The notes beneath the pieces are model-generated. The model worked only from the letters and a program-made list of their open reading frames with translations, was not told where the DNA came from and ran no database searches. 64,000 bases of DNA from Periplaneta americana (lineage: Eukaryota; Arthropoda; Insecta; Blattodea; Blattidae): assembly GCF_040183065.1 (NCBI RefSeq), contig NC_091121.1, positions 60,792,287 to 60,856,286 of the forward strand, read 5' to 3'. Made by a program: the position numbers and the translations under genes. This document shows positions 47,287 through 57,811 of the stretch, one piece after another. Within the stretch, counting starts at the first letter, position 1; each line of letters starts with the position of its first letter.

Positions 47287-48750
47287 CAAAAAATGTTTTG
47301 CATCACCTCTCAACCAGACCTTCAATAAAAGATAAAAAGAAGGAAAGCTAAGGAATGAAAATGTATTTATTTTTAACAGTTGTTGATAAAAAAATAACAT
47401 TTGTTGACAAAATTGTAGCAAAGATGTGGATGGCCAAATGGAAATTCAGTATTGGCTGGAGTACCAAATCTCTATCCTAGCAACTTCAATAGAGAGTAGT
47501 GCTTCCTCTTGCATTGATAATGCATGGACTCTTCGTGGCATACTGCCTACCACCACATTTATCAACTGTTGATCCATTGTGTCCCATTCTTCAACAGCAA
47601 TTCTGCATATGTCTTCGAGATTGCGTGAGGGGTCAGGGCGCGCAAGAATGCTCTCTTTAGTTGAACCCAGACATGCTCAATTTGATTCATGTCTGGAGAA
47701 CATGCGGGCCATTCAAACCTGGCAATTCCTTCACGATTATGGAAGTCATTGATAACAGCCGCACGATGGATTCTGGAATTATCGTCCTTAAACATCAATC
47801 CTACTCCGAAGTGCTGATTAAACGGTGCTACTATGGCTTGAAGAATGTTGTCCCTATACTGTGGAGCCCTCAGCATTCCTTGGATCGACACCAATTGTGT
47901 CCGCGACCTCACATAATGCCACTCCAAAACATCACTGACCCACTACCTTGCTGTATTTGATTGTAGGGGTGTCTGAGTCATGCAGCATTACCTGATTCTC
48001 TCCACACACGTTATCGATGATTATCTGGCGCAAGGCATATTCGGCATTCGTCCGTGAATAGAACTTTGTGCCAATTTTGTACAGTCCATTGGTGATGATT
48101 TCTTGCCCAGGTTTAAGGTTGGCCATGGTGCCTAGTTGTAAGAGTTGGACCTCGCCATGGACGTCTGGAGTGCAGTCTGCTATCATGTAATCGGTTTCAT
48201 ACAGTCTCATTTGGATACGCGTCTCCCTGTCGCAGTTTGAAAGTCATTGTTAATCATGCCAGCAGTATTCTCAGCGTTTCTGTTGGCAATAATTCGCAGA
48301 TATCGGTCATCACATTCTGTTGTTGCACGTGGACGACCACTACGAAACATGTCGTCGACGATACCTGTGTTTCGGAAGCGATTCCAGGTTCATACCACAT
48401 AATTCTGGTTCTATCCTAAGCGGCTCGCTACTTGCCTTGAAGACAGTCATTCCTGACATAGAGAAACAATCCTCACACAGTTGAAGTTCGTAATTGACCA
48501 CATTACAATTGTTCAACCTCTTTAAATAAAACTGTTTTACCCTGAGTTATTCGCTGAGAGATGAGATTTCTTGCCCTTCTGTTTACATCTGTTTACTTTT
48601 TCAGTCGATTTCTAAGATAGACTTCTACTATTTCTCAACATTGTTTACGTTTTTCAGACAGTTAAAAGGATAGCTTTCAAATGTTTTTATGGATATTTCT
48701 TGAAGTGGAGAGTAAATACCACTTCTACAGGTGATGCAAAACATTTTTTG
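47287..48750 (-). mobile_element. Tc1-like DNA transposon, 1.46 kb
   Basis: Perfect 22-bp inverted ends (starting CAAAAAATGTTTTGCATCAC) bound a transposase pseudogene on the minus strand. Length and layout fit a full-length Tc1-type element. The expected TA duplication is not clear at the left end (ACAC precedes), while AT/TA occurs at the right. It is nested in the TA-flanked element 46986-49554, so it is the younger of the two. Confidence 0.85.
47562..48525 (-). pseudogene. Tc1-like transposase, frameshifted
   Basis: Read on the minus strand in order: a helix-turn-helix segment CVRIVSLCQEWLSSRQVASR; a second DNA-binding part with WNRFRNTGIVDD and the GRPR motif SGRPRATTE; then, after frameshifts, the first catalytic block KVLFTDECRI and GSVMFWSGIM. 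Next come QYRDNILQAIVAPF, the second block MFKDDNSRIHRA and the third, SPDMNQIEHVW. All three acidic residues of the DD34E triad are still encoded, but at least two frameshifts and stops (for example after RVSK) prevent one product. The longest remaining frames are 47562-47927 and 47932-48210, the latter out of frame with the family. Confidence 0.85.
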
Positions 48751-49556
48751 ATATCTTAGTAGTACTAAAATATGTATGTGGGCTTAAATGAAGAATGTCA
48801 CATTATTATACGTAAGGTCTATCCTGTTTGTTGACATTGATTCATAGTCCTATTGCAGAATTTTTCATTTACAAAAGTTACAGTAGAATTATTCGCAGTC
48901 TTTCGATTCTATACTACTGCACGCCTGATGAGCCCATTCTTGGCATTGAGTACATTTATTTCATCATCCCTCTTCAGATTTTGAATTAGAGAAGAGGTGA
49001 TTACAATAAATGTACGCCTCGTCGTTGTCTTCATCCTCTTCTTCCTAACTACTGTCATTGTTGGTTGTCATAGCGAGAACATATTCAATTCAGAATTTAA
49101 AGTGAAATCCCACATATGCAATGCAAGTTGGATAAAACGGGATACTATCCCGTTTTGCCAAACCATAGGGTAACCTGTTTTGTCCGACTAGGAGTTGTAA
49201 AGGAAAACATGGCGTCACAACAAAACGGTAAAAGCTACAGCGGTTTTCTTTACAAGGAATTAAAGACTAATAATGTTTTATTTATATAAGAGACTTACCT
49301 CTTCAACCCTGCAAATTTAATCCCAGAATGTGCCAATTAAAATCAGTCGAAACAATTTAGTTAAGCAGCTGATTTTAAACTTTTCTCTACGCAACAAAAA
49401 TTAACGTGTTCGTTCTGCATGTGAGCACTGCATAATGTCGCCTTCTAGTCTAAGAACAAAGTCCTCGCATCATTCGGTAAATTTCAGCACTTTCCGACGA
49501 AATAAGTCGGGTATCCCGTTTTATCATACCATCCTGTTTTATCCAACTCTCCCCTA

Positions 49557-50242
49557 TTGCATCTACTGATCTAATGCTAATATGCTATAATCATAGCCAT
49601 ATTAAATTAACAATCCATGTTCTTACATTTGGCAACGTTGCTACACCAGCAAGGTCCGATTGCAGAAAGCTTTGCAGACGACACATTTACGAAATATGTT
49701 TAAATTTCGTTTTTAATGACTCCGTAGTAACTGCAAAAGCTTGTGAACGATGTCAGCATGAAAGTGATTAATGATCTGTATACATTTTATTCCACAATTA
49801 CGAAATATAAACACAAAACCTGTATTTTGTGGTATGTGCAGTTGCGGTTTAGGCTATTAGTAATCAAGCTATAACTTACACATAATTTAATAAATGCAAA
49901 TATTTTGGTGTATAAAAATTGCCTTAAATGTTTAAGCCTGCTTTACTCAGTAAGTATTATTCGTGCTATTGTAATTTGTACTGAGATAATTAAAGAAATC
50001 AATTAGGAATCGTTTGTTCCTTTACAGTTTTGCAATACAAATTATGGTTTTCGTTCAAATTACCTACAATCATGAACACTTTTCGTAATTCTGAGAGCGA
50101 CATATGGCAACGTCGCGTCCCTTCGTCTAGTAAGCCGCGAGCCCTGGGTTCAGTATTCAGTCTTGCTTGAGCAGTTTACATTCAGGAGTACATCTTATGT
50201 GCGCAGACATTCAAATACTTGGGATGAGATATAAGGATGTTG
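49557..50242. other. AT-rich intronic DNA, nothing recognised
   Basis: No gene or element could be supported. Confidence 0.4.
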
Positions 50243-50504
50243 TTGTCTAGTCAGTTGTCTGAAGACAGGTCTGAACCTCACAAGTGTTGCCAAGAAGGCA
50301 CCACTTATGAGGCAACTAGGCCAGGAAGTAAAGGGATAGAGTGGCCAGTTCCTTTCTCCCTCCATTGCATACATCGCCGACTAGCTATTATTTACTGTAT
50401 ATATTTTATATATATTTTGATGTACCGAAGTACATATGATATTTCCATGCAGATATTCTGCGTCGTCATATGATGAAAGAGTGATGGAACGGAGAAAAAT
50501 TCTC

Positions 50505-50575
50505 TCCGGCGCCGGGATTTGAACCCGGGTTTTCAGCTCTACGTGCTGATGCTTTATCCACTAAGCCACGCCGGA
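50505..50575 (-). repeat. tRNA-Tyr-like SINE head, copy A
   Basis: Read on the minus strand, a 71-nt cloverleaf folds perfectly. The acceptor is TCCGGCG/CGCCGGA (7 bp), the D stem GCTT/AAGC, the anticodon arm TCAGC-ACGTAGA-GCTGA with GTA (Tyr) in the anticodon position, and the T arm CCGGG-TTCAAAT-CCCGG. Position 33 is C, not the invariant U, and tyrosine tRNA normally carries an intron, so I treat it as the promoter head of a SINE. Confidence 0.75.
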
Positions 50576-50885
50576 TACAACCCCGACGCCGGTTAGAATC
50601 GTCTCAGATTAAGCTCCATCTCTTGGGTTCCCTCTAGTGGCCGCCCTCTCCACTATGTCATAGATGTCTATGAACGCAGGACCGAAGTCCATACATGTGT
50701 TGAGGTGCACTCGAATGAGTGACTGGTTGGCCGGGATCCGACGGTATGGGCGCCGTCTTAAATCACAAAGTGATTTATTACGCATATCATATATATTTTG
50801 ATGTACCGAAGTACATATGATATTTCCATGCAGATATTCTGCGTCATCATATGATGAAAGAGTGATGGAACGGAGAAAAATTCTC

Positions 50886-50956
50886 TCCGGCGCCGGGATT
50901 TGAACCCGGGTCTTCAGCTCTACGTGCTGATGCTTTATCCACTAAGCCACGCCGGA
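50886..50956 (-). repeat. tRNA-Tyr-like SINE head, copy B
   Basis: The same 71-nt cloverleaf as copy A with one change in the variable/T region (GACCC for AACCC). It abuts the inverted S segment directly at 50957. Confidence 0.75.
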
Positions 50957-51027
50957 GGGCGGCCACTAGAGGGAACCCAAGAGATGGAGCTTAATCTGAG
51001 ACGATTCTAACCGGCGTCGGGGTTGTA

Positions 51028-51098
51028 TCCGGCGTGGCTTAGTGGATAAAGCATCAGCACGTAGAGCTGAAAACCCGGGTTCAAATCCCGGCGCCGGA
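51028..51098 (+). repeat. tRNA-Tyr-like SINE head, copy C
   Basis: The same cloverleaf on the + strand, identical to copy A in inverted orientation. It is followed by GAGAATTTTTCTCAGTTCCA and CACTCTTTCATCATAT, the complement of the segment to the left of copy A. Confidence 0.75.
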
Positions 51099-51907
51099 GA
51101 GAATTTTTCTCAGTTCCATCACTCTTTCATCATATTATTTACTAGTCCGACTTCAGATGCGTACAAACAATTGGACGGTGATTAGCAATAGTGATCTAAG
51201 CGCCAAAAACCTATTTCGAGATATTGACCACTGAAATAAATCTATTTTTTTTATAAAACATTTTATGGAAGAATTATTATAACATTCATACTATTACAAA
51301 AAATAGCACAAATAATACTAAAAAAGGCTAACCAATTTTTAATAAGAGACCAGCAGTTGAATTAATATTTCAAAGAAAAATAAATAAATCAATTTTATGC
51401 AATAAACGAATTTTTGCTTATAAATAGAAGCAAAATTCAGATATCGCATTCTTGATTTTTTCCGAGTTAAATTAGCCTGCCATCAACAAATTTTTTTCAA
51501 ATTGTCGGTTGGTCTATTACTGCGAAACTCCGTCCAATTGTTCTTCCTCCGACACATATCGTCAAGTGAGATGTACTGCCTGATAATAGATATACATATC
51601 AGCCAGAACCTCAATCAGAGGATAATGAGGATGTTATAAACATTTAATTAAAAAGTTTGCTCAAATTTCAAAGCATTTGTGGTATCATAAAAAGATACTT
51701 AAGAAATTAAGTCAGATACATTGTTTAAATTTTAGAAAACATTTGCTGTTCCTGTTATAATGTGGTATGGCTCTGAGAACTTGGCAAGAATATAACACGT
51801 CAGAGAATGGTGAAATGTGTTTCTGCATACACAGCCAAAGATCAAGTTAGCAATGTATGTCTGCAAGATATTTAAACATGCCCCATCTGAACAATGAAAT
51901 TGAAATA

Positions 51908-53278
51908 CAGGGTGGAAGGTAAGGAAGTACATTAATTGTAGGATGTGATTCCTTAAAGTACAACGAACAAAAAGTCTAATACCATTTTGCTCGTTTTTGC
52001 GAGGTTTTTGAAGAAATAATACTTTTATGCCGACATTTCGATCGCGAATTTTACGAATACTGTTTAAAATACGGTTTAATTTCTTGTATAACAACGAAGA
52101 GAATGTTTGTTACGTTCACGTTGCAGCAGTATTTTAATTAGAAAATTCACAGATTTCGATTTAATCGATTGAAGAAACATTGAAAACATTGATTGTCGAG
52201 TCACGTACAGAAGATCTAAAAATCTGGCATCGCTGTCGGGACGGCATACAATTTGTATAGTACTCGCAACTGATCAGCTGTTATGATGTTTATACTGCGT
52301 TGGACGTGCAGCGATACAGTTTAGTTTATTTCAAAACTACGAGATGCCAGAGTTCACAAATCGTGAGTACTTAGACATGATCTAGACCGCGGAAGAAATT
52401 CGGAACAGTGAAGGACTACTGACCAGAGTTCATAATTGGACTAGAAGATGTGAAAGCTGCACGCACGCTGATGGTGGACATTTTGAACAGTACCTGTAAG
52501 ATGTGAGTGGAATGTGGTTTACAGAGTTTATTACTCTTTATTTCATTATTAACACCCAGAATAAAATTAGTTATTGTAAAACAACAAACTGTAATGTTAA
52601 TTACATCTTGTTCATAAAGTTACATCAGTTTTCTTTTTTCATTAATTGTAACTGAAACTTCAATCCTAAGTGTTTCCACTAATTTGGACATACTTTCCTG
52701 ATTTTCACGTTATTTCTTGTTATTACTGTACGTATTTCTTGCTTACATTACAATTATTAAGCCATACTTAGTATTGAATTGTTAGGGAATTGTATTGTAA
52801 GTTGATAATTCTGTATTCATTGTTGAACTACGCCTGAACACGAGCTATTTTGTTCATTCGGGTTATTAATTTACACTTTCTGACATTAAATTACACAAAC
52901 TAAACAAATAACAAGTTACGTCCCTATCCGGAGTTTTCGTAGGTCATTTTTGTGCGAAGATTTATCCCCAGATTAGCTCGCGAAGTATTGCACCGAAGCT
53001 CAGTACAATTTTTTGTTTGCTGCCGCCCTCCCCCTCACCTGCTGCAAGGTATACGGTGAAAGGTAGTTGAACTTAACCCACCCCCTTCAAGTCGCTAACC
53101 GCATGGGGTGTGGGGTACTACTTATGCGGCGCTGAGATATCTTACAATTGCCGTAAGCACTTTCGAAACACTTGTAATTATCTCACTATCCGTAAGTCCT
53201 ATAATTTATTTTATTTGACAAAACTTACTCTAAATATGGCATCTGTCAATTAATGGTACTACCTTACCTTCCACCCTG
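51908..53278 (+). mobile_element. mariner-like element, internally deleted
   Basis: The ends are perfect 17-bp inverted repeats CAGGGTGGAAGGTAAGG, extending imperfectly through AGTAC and ATTAATTG, with TA on both sides (51906-51907 and 53279-53280). The 1.37-kb element keeps a short frame joining the first and last parts of a mariner-like (DUF4817-type) transposase. The catalytic core is absent, so it is non-autonomous. Confidence 0.88.
52344..52500 (+). pseudogene. Deletion-fused mariner-like transposase remnant
   Basis: The frame begins MPEFTNREYLDMI, the conserved start of DUF4817-type mariner transposases, meets TAG at 52383-52385, then continues in frame as TAEEIRNSEGLLTRVHNWTR and CESCTHADGGHFEQYL before TAA. 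The second part is the family's C-terminus (RV---R-C--C---GGHFEQ-L). About 300 residues including the DDD/E core are gone at the junction. The frame is preserved across the junction apart from the stop. Confidence 0.82.
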
Positions 53279-53280
53279 TA

Positions 53281-54750
53281 TATAAAATTAATTGGTATCC
53301 GTATATCATGCATGAACAGTAGATATTGAAAAAATAACCAGTACAATGTTGCACTTAAAAACAACGGGATTTTGAGACATTGGACGTCCAAGAAATTATG
53401 AGGTGGAACAGATTGAGCTGGCCTATCATATGGATGTTGATGTTGATAACTAATCTTATACACTACTTCAGAAAGTATTGATCTTGGAGAGACTGAGAAG
53501 TAATTTTAAAATAACGACCTAGTAATAGACCCGTCGACCGACTTCGTAGACTAGTTATGGTATAGCGCTTCGCACACTGCAAGAGTAATTACAGTTGTGA
53601 TATGTGCCCTTTTAAGTGAAGTACAGAAGTTATTGATTTCCAATCTTGGAAGTTTTCTTGTTTGTTACATGCATTTGGTGCGTCATTTGTTGCAGTAAAG
53701 TCATACTCCTTTGACACTCATGTAGCGTGAATTTGTCTTTGTCGTTCGGGTTGTCGCGAGATTCACACGGGGAAATATTAAGTATCGATGTCCGAGGATG
53801 AAATCAAGTCGTAGCAGCGACGTATCTGTATGTTTCAAAACGACATTCCCTTCGAAGCCTTTAAGGCTTATCGATAGAGCTCTTTCTTTTCGTTCCAAAT
53901 ACTGGGCTTCGAATCTCTCTACATAAAATGCACTCGTGTAACCACAGCGCACACGATGATTCCCGAGCTATTCCGAAGTGGGACTTCGTCTCTGAACAGC
54001 GACCAATTTCCGTGTCAAAGGGTGTACAGATACGGAATTAAAATTTCGCACGACTGTTCGCAAGTAGCATATATACAGGGACTCTTGTTTACTGCGCATG
54101 CGCAGTGTGTTGTAAGCGAAAGTTTTACAATGAGTGAGCTCCAAATTTTATTTCTATATCTATACTTGTGTCTTGTATGTTTGTAATAACGGTCATTGAT
54201 CTCCGACTATGGTTTCCCATTTTTGCCACTTTATTAAGTGAACATCTTGAAATGTTCCACCCACACAAAATTTAACCGTTTGTACAGCATTTGGTTTTGT
54301 TAACTGCGTTGACTAGTTCATTATAAAACAATACAAGAATTTCTCGAAGTTGAAAAATAACTCTTACTAGAAAGATTAGCTGTTTTAAAATTTTCGTTGA
54401 GTTATGCTTCCGACATGATCAATATCCAATTACAAAATCCTATGCTTCATTGGCGTACAAGATCATACATCATAGCAGACTGCTGGTTATGTGCGTTCAG
54501 AACTGCATATTGCAAGTTACTCGTGAAATGTGGATCCCTGTGGGAATTGAATGTTGGTATTATAGGTCTGGCTACCAGGCAATAATGTCATTAATATTTT
54601 GTCCAGTCTATATTCTTCATAATACTTAGTCTATATGCCTGAAACAGTTTGTAAATATTAGCTGATTTCCTCACATAATTGCATGTAGTATTAAGTTGAA
54701 GTTAAGAAATTAATTAAAAATTGATAGTGAACAATTTTCTTACGTTTCAT
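53281..54750. other. Intronic DNA with an NRF-1-like palindrome
   Basis: No gene was recognised. The 14-bp palindrome CTGCGCATGCGCAG near 54094 matches the NRF-1/Ewg consensus (YGCGCATGCGCR). Open frames at 53701-53952 and 53956-54186 have no recognised domain. Confidence 0.35.
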
Positions 54751-54767
54751 TTCATTAAATTGTTGGG

Positions 54768-54975
54768 GGATCGGTGGACCCGTTGGTTCATGGTTGTTGA
54801 TAAATGGGTAGTTCTTTGGTTGGTCAGTTGGTCGACTGTTTAGTTGATTGGTTGTTGATTAATAGGTGGTTGGTAGGATAGGTTTGTTGACTGGTCTCTC
54901 AATCGGCTGTTGATAGGTTGATTAGTTCAATGGTTCTGTCTCTTTTTCATTTGGTTGGTAGGTCTGTCTGTCGAA
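54768..54975. repeat. Degenerate TTGGT/TTGAT-rich simple sequence
   Basis: About 200 bp of imperfect GGTTGGT, GTTGATT and GGTAGG phrases, a decayed simple repeat. Confidence 0.7.
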
Positions 54976-55023
54976 TTTATCCTTTGACCAAATGATGATG
55001 ATAATTGTATTCACGACTGTGGT

Positions 55024-55064
55024 GAAGATTATTATTATTATGCCCGCAAAATACTCGGAATAAG

Positions 55065-55119
<55 letters not shown>
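55024..55119. repeat. (TTA)n microsatellite
   Basis: Two TTA arrays, the longer of about 18 units at 55065-55118. The poly-Ile frame on the minus strand (54977-55183) is an artefact. Confidence 0.92.
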
Positions 55120-56089
55120 CACATAGAACTAAAAGGTCACGTTGTTGATGTAAAATTGTGCAAATTTTTGGGTATGTGTCCAAAAATTGAAGACGTGATT
55201 TCCTTACTGGTATTTATTTTGTTGGTCTTATCACCATTGTGTATGTTTAGGATTACATTTTTGGAAGATTAAAAATGTGAGTATATGTTAGTTGTTTGAG
55301 AATCGATTTATTAGGCTACCAACTTACGTAAAAGTGTGAGCGAAGTCTACATCTTGTTTCTGAAATATGTGTGATTCAACGTGAAAATTTAGCTATGTAT
55401 TTGACATACTGTAGTCATGAAATTGTGAAAATGTAAATGTTTTAAATCCTAAATATTGTTCATACATTACTGTATCCTTGTATGTTGTACGCTATTCCTG
55501 TCATTTCAACGTGTAGGTTAGTAAGAGAGTGCATGGTTGCAACATTTGGTAAGATGAGTTTTTCCTATTACATAATGACACTATGCCATTTCCCATAACG
55601 TAGAGTGAGAGCGACAGTTGCAGTTATGCCTTCCGTTGAACCCAATGAGTTTCCGAAATAATTTCGTTACTGTACTAGATAGTGAGAGGATGGTCATGTC
55701 TATTATCAAATACTAGATAATTAAGCCTAGTCTCTATAGCTTAATGGTTGTTACAGTTGTGTTGTGCTGGATTTATCTCTGATTAATTACTTGTCCAGCA
55801 GACTGTGTCCACAATTTCTGGTTGGCTTTGTCATTCAGATATTCACCAATCAGTTCTCTTTTCCTTGTGAGTTGGGTTTCATAAAGAGTCAAGTGAATGT
55901 AGCGTTTATGCACTTGTAGAATTTAATGAGATAGCTGATGTTTTTATTCGTTTGGTTTATAGTATGACAACAGAAGTAATAAACTAATTTTTAGAGTAAC
56001 ATTTTTAAATGACTTGGATGTGGTACGAGATTTCATAAATGAAGAGGTTGAGAAGAAGTAAGAAGTATTGAAAATCCATGAATGAACAG

Positions 56090-56413
56090 ATTTGTACCTC
56101 ATAAGTGACACCATTAAGACATCACTCATGAGGCAGCTAAGCCAGGAGATAATGGGGTAGGGTGGACAATTCTTTTCTCCCTTCATTGCATACATCACTG
56201 ACTAGCAACATATTACACTAATCAGACTTAGGTTATATATACATATTGTTCTGCCAAATGGCAGGTATTTCACTGCAAACCCAGCATTTTCCAATCTTTC
56301 CTATTTTCAGACTTAGGATGAATACAAACAAATTGTTCTTCCTCTGTCACACATCAAGTGAAGTGTACTGTCTGATAATAAATTTACTTATTAGCCAGAA
56401 TCTCAATCAGAGG
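56090..56413 (+). repeat. Uninterrupted copy of the 50243 repeat family
   Basis: CTCATAAGTGACACCATTAA, CACTCATGAGGCAGCTAAGC, CCATTGCATACATCACTGAC, TTGTTCTTCCTCTGTCACAC and CAGAATCTCAATCAGAGG occur in order. It shows the structure before insertion of the locus interrupted at 50397. A short module (TGTTCTGCCAAATGGCAGGT, TTCACTGCAAACCCAGC) sits inside at 56245-56300 and recurs at 56638-56710. Confidence 0.72.
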
Positions 56414-56558
56414 TAATACAGTCTATAAAGAATGAAGTTCTTTGTAAGGAATCTTACACGTCATCAGTTTGAGACCGCCACCGTTAAAGACTTAAACACG
56501 AGTAAAATAGTGTGGAGTAAAACATACAGAAGTGTAGCTGCCGGTAAAACTCTTAAGA

Positions 56559-56720
56559 TACAAAATAATAATAATAACAATAATAATAATAGTAATAATA
56601 ATAATAATAAAATAATAATAATAATATTCATTCATTTAGTGTTCTGCCCAAGGGCAGGTCTTTCACTGCAAACCCAGCTTTCTCCAATCTCCTATTTTCT
56701 ACTTTCTTCTTTGTTTCCTC

Positions 56721-56774
<54 letters not shown>

Positions 56775-56812
56775 TTATAATAGTAATAATAATAATAATA
56801 ATGATGATTTTG
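56559..56812. repeat. (AAT)n arrays around a repeated module
   Basis: AAT arrays at 56559-56625 and 56721-56805 enclose GTTCTGCCCAAGGGCAGGTC and TTCACTGCAAACCCAGCTTT. The 165-codon poly-Asn/poly-Ile frame at 56432-56929 is an artefact of the arrays. Confidence 0.9.
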
Positions 56813-57660
56813 AAATACAGGTTAAAATGTTACGTTCTGCTATTACTTTCTACTTTCCTACTTTATAATTATAACGAGGTCAAGCCAAATCCTTCACAAC
56901 TTACTCTGCAACGAAGTCGAGATTGCTAACTTTTAACTACAGTATTGTCTTGTTAGCTGTGAAAGATCGCGGAGAGCCGGTGAAGCATGTAAACCAATAG
57001 CCTTACAAAAATACTTGTTAAATTCAGATTTTAAGCTTTTTTTAAAGTTGGTTTTGTGCCGTACATTTTATATTGGCAGATGTTTTATGCGTTGAAGCCG
57101 TATTGGGCGCATAATGCTACATTGAGAATTTAGTTTTTTTGTGGGTGAGAAATGGTCCGTAAATTTAGCCTACAACCTTCATTAAGTGATAAGTTTATTT
57201 TACGTGTTACGACACGAGTCCCTCAGCCTTATTTTATTTCTAAAGCAAGCCATGCTAGAATGCTATCGCTCTTAAAATGCTGTCGACTTCTGCCAGGTTT
57301 GAACCTATGAATCGAGAATTCTAAGGCAAGTATAGTAAAACTAGACCGCTGAGGATGACTGGACAGGAGATGCAGGAAGAACGGAAATTGAGGAGAGGTG
57401 TAATGTAAACATTCAGCCTAGCAGGGTTGCCAGATGTTCCGATTTGGCGGGACATGTTCCGATTTTCATATAAAAGTCCCGAGTCCCGCTTCGATTCGAG
57501 GCGGGACGCAAAAAGTCCCTCCTTTAGAAAATTAACGTCACTTGTATAATTTTGTCTTTACCTAGTAATTCTTTTGTCCTAGGCCTAAATAATTACAACA
57601 AATTTAAATTAATTTTCTTAACAATGTTGGTTTTCATATTAAAAAAACTAATATTTTGGC

Positions 57661-57771
57661 AAGTGTAAGGTTTGTAACAGCTAATTCAGTTGTGAATGTG
57701 ATATATCTAAACATTTAAAAAGAGACGTTCATCACAAATGCATGGCAAAGAGAATGGAAAAAGCTTGTTGA
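57661..57771 (+). pseudogene. BED-type zinc finger fragment of a hAT transposase
   Basis: The frame reads KCKVCNS, TAA, then FSCECDISKHLKRDVHHKCM and AKRMEKAC. The Cys-x2-Cys pair and the HLK-x-HH segment, followed by KRMEKA, match the N-terminal BED finger of a hAT family common in arthropods. The TAA and the later TGA break it. The ATG frame 57738-58034 starts here but runs into the nested MITE, so it is chimeric and not a gene. Confidence 0.65.
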
Positions 57772-57811
57772 AAATGCTGAAGTCCAGTGATAAATATGTA
57801 GAAAACTTTGA

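Larger units (their letters stand above)
46986..49554. mobile_element. TA-flanked element with reiterated CGGGATAC motif
   Basis: The inverted ends GGGGAGAGTTGG-N2-AAAACGGGAT and the complement of GGGGAGAGTTGG-N2-AAAACAGGAT abut TA at 46984-46985 and 49555-49556. The terminal phrase recurs inside in both orientations: near 47168-47210 (GTATCCCGTTTTGG and GGGTAAAACAGGATAC), near 49130-49190 (AAAACGGGATACTATCCCGT then CCTGTTTTGTCC) and near 49510. A Tc1-like element (47287-48750) has inserted in it. Without that insert the unit is about 1.1 kb and has no recognised coding region. Confidence 0.75.
50397..51132. mobile_element. Fold-back insertion of three tRNA-like SINE units
   Basis: The 736-bp insert is flanked by TATTATTTACT (50386-50396 and 51133-51143). 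It holds two directly repeated units (about 50402-50575 and 50789-50956, both starting ATATATTTTGATGTACCGAA) and an inverted unit (about 50957-51132). The S segment (GGTTAGAATCGTCTCAGATT, complement at about 50995) occurs once in each orientation. The arrangement suggests one SINE insertion rearranged by template switching, or two units joined head to head. Confidence 0.75.
50243..51621 (+). repeat. Interspersed repeat interrupted by a tRNA-SINE cluster
   Basis: The left part (50243-50396: GAAGACAGGTCTGAACCTCA, GGCACCACTTATGAGGCAAC, CCATTGCATACATCGCCGAC) and the right part (51133-51621: TTGTTCTTCCTCCGACACAT, TACTGCCTGATAATAGATAT, CAGCCAGAACCTCAATCAGA) occur together and uninterrupted at 56090-56413. 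The insert 50397-51132 is flanked by an 11-bp duplication. A third, partial copy is at 42785-42845. I do not recognise the family. Confidence 0.75.

Noticed and set aside
47661..47960. 99-codon plus-strand frame
   Set aside because: It is the antisense shadow of the minus-strand Tc1 transposase pseudogene.
47932..48210. 92-codon minus-strand frame as a separate gene
   Set aside because: It is the wrong frame of the Tc1 transposase; another frame of the same strand gives the KVLFTDECRI catalytic block.
50505..51098. Cluster of three functional tRNA-Tyr genes
   Set aside because: C33, no intron, and location inside a TSD-flanked repetitive insert favour SINE heads.
51732..52094. 120-codon minus-strand frame
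   Set aside because: It crosses the mariner left terminal repeat and its TA junction, so it cannot be a conserved gene.
56432..56929. 165-codon Asn-rich frame resembling a polyasparagine protein
   Set aside because: The Asn and Ile runs come from AAT microsatellites joined by a repeat module.
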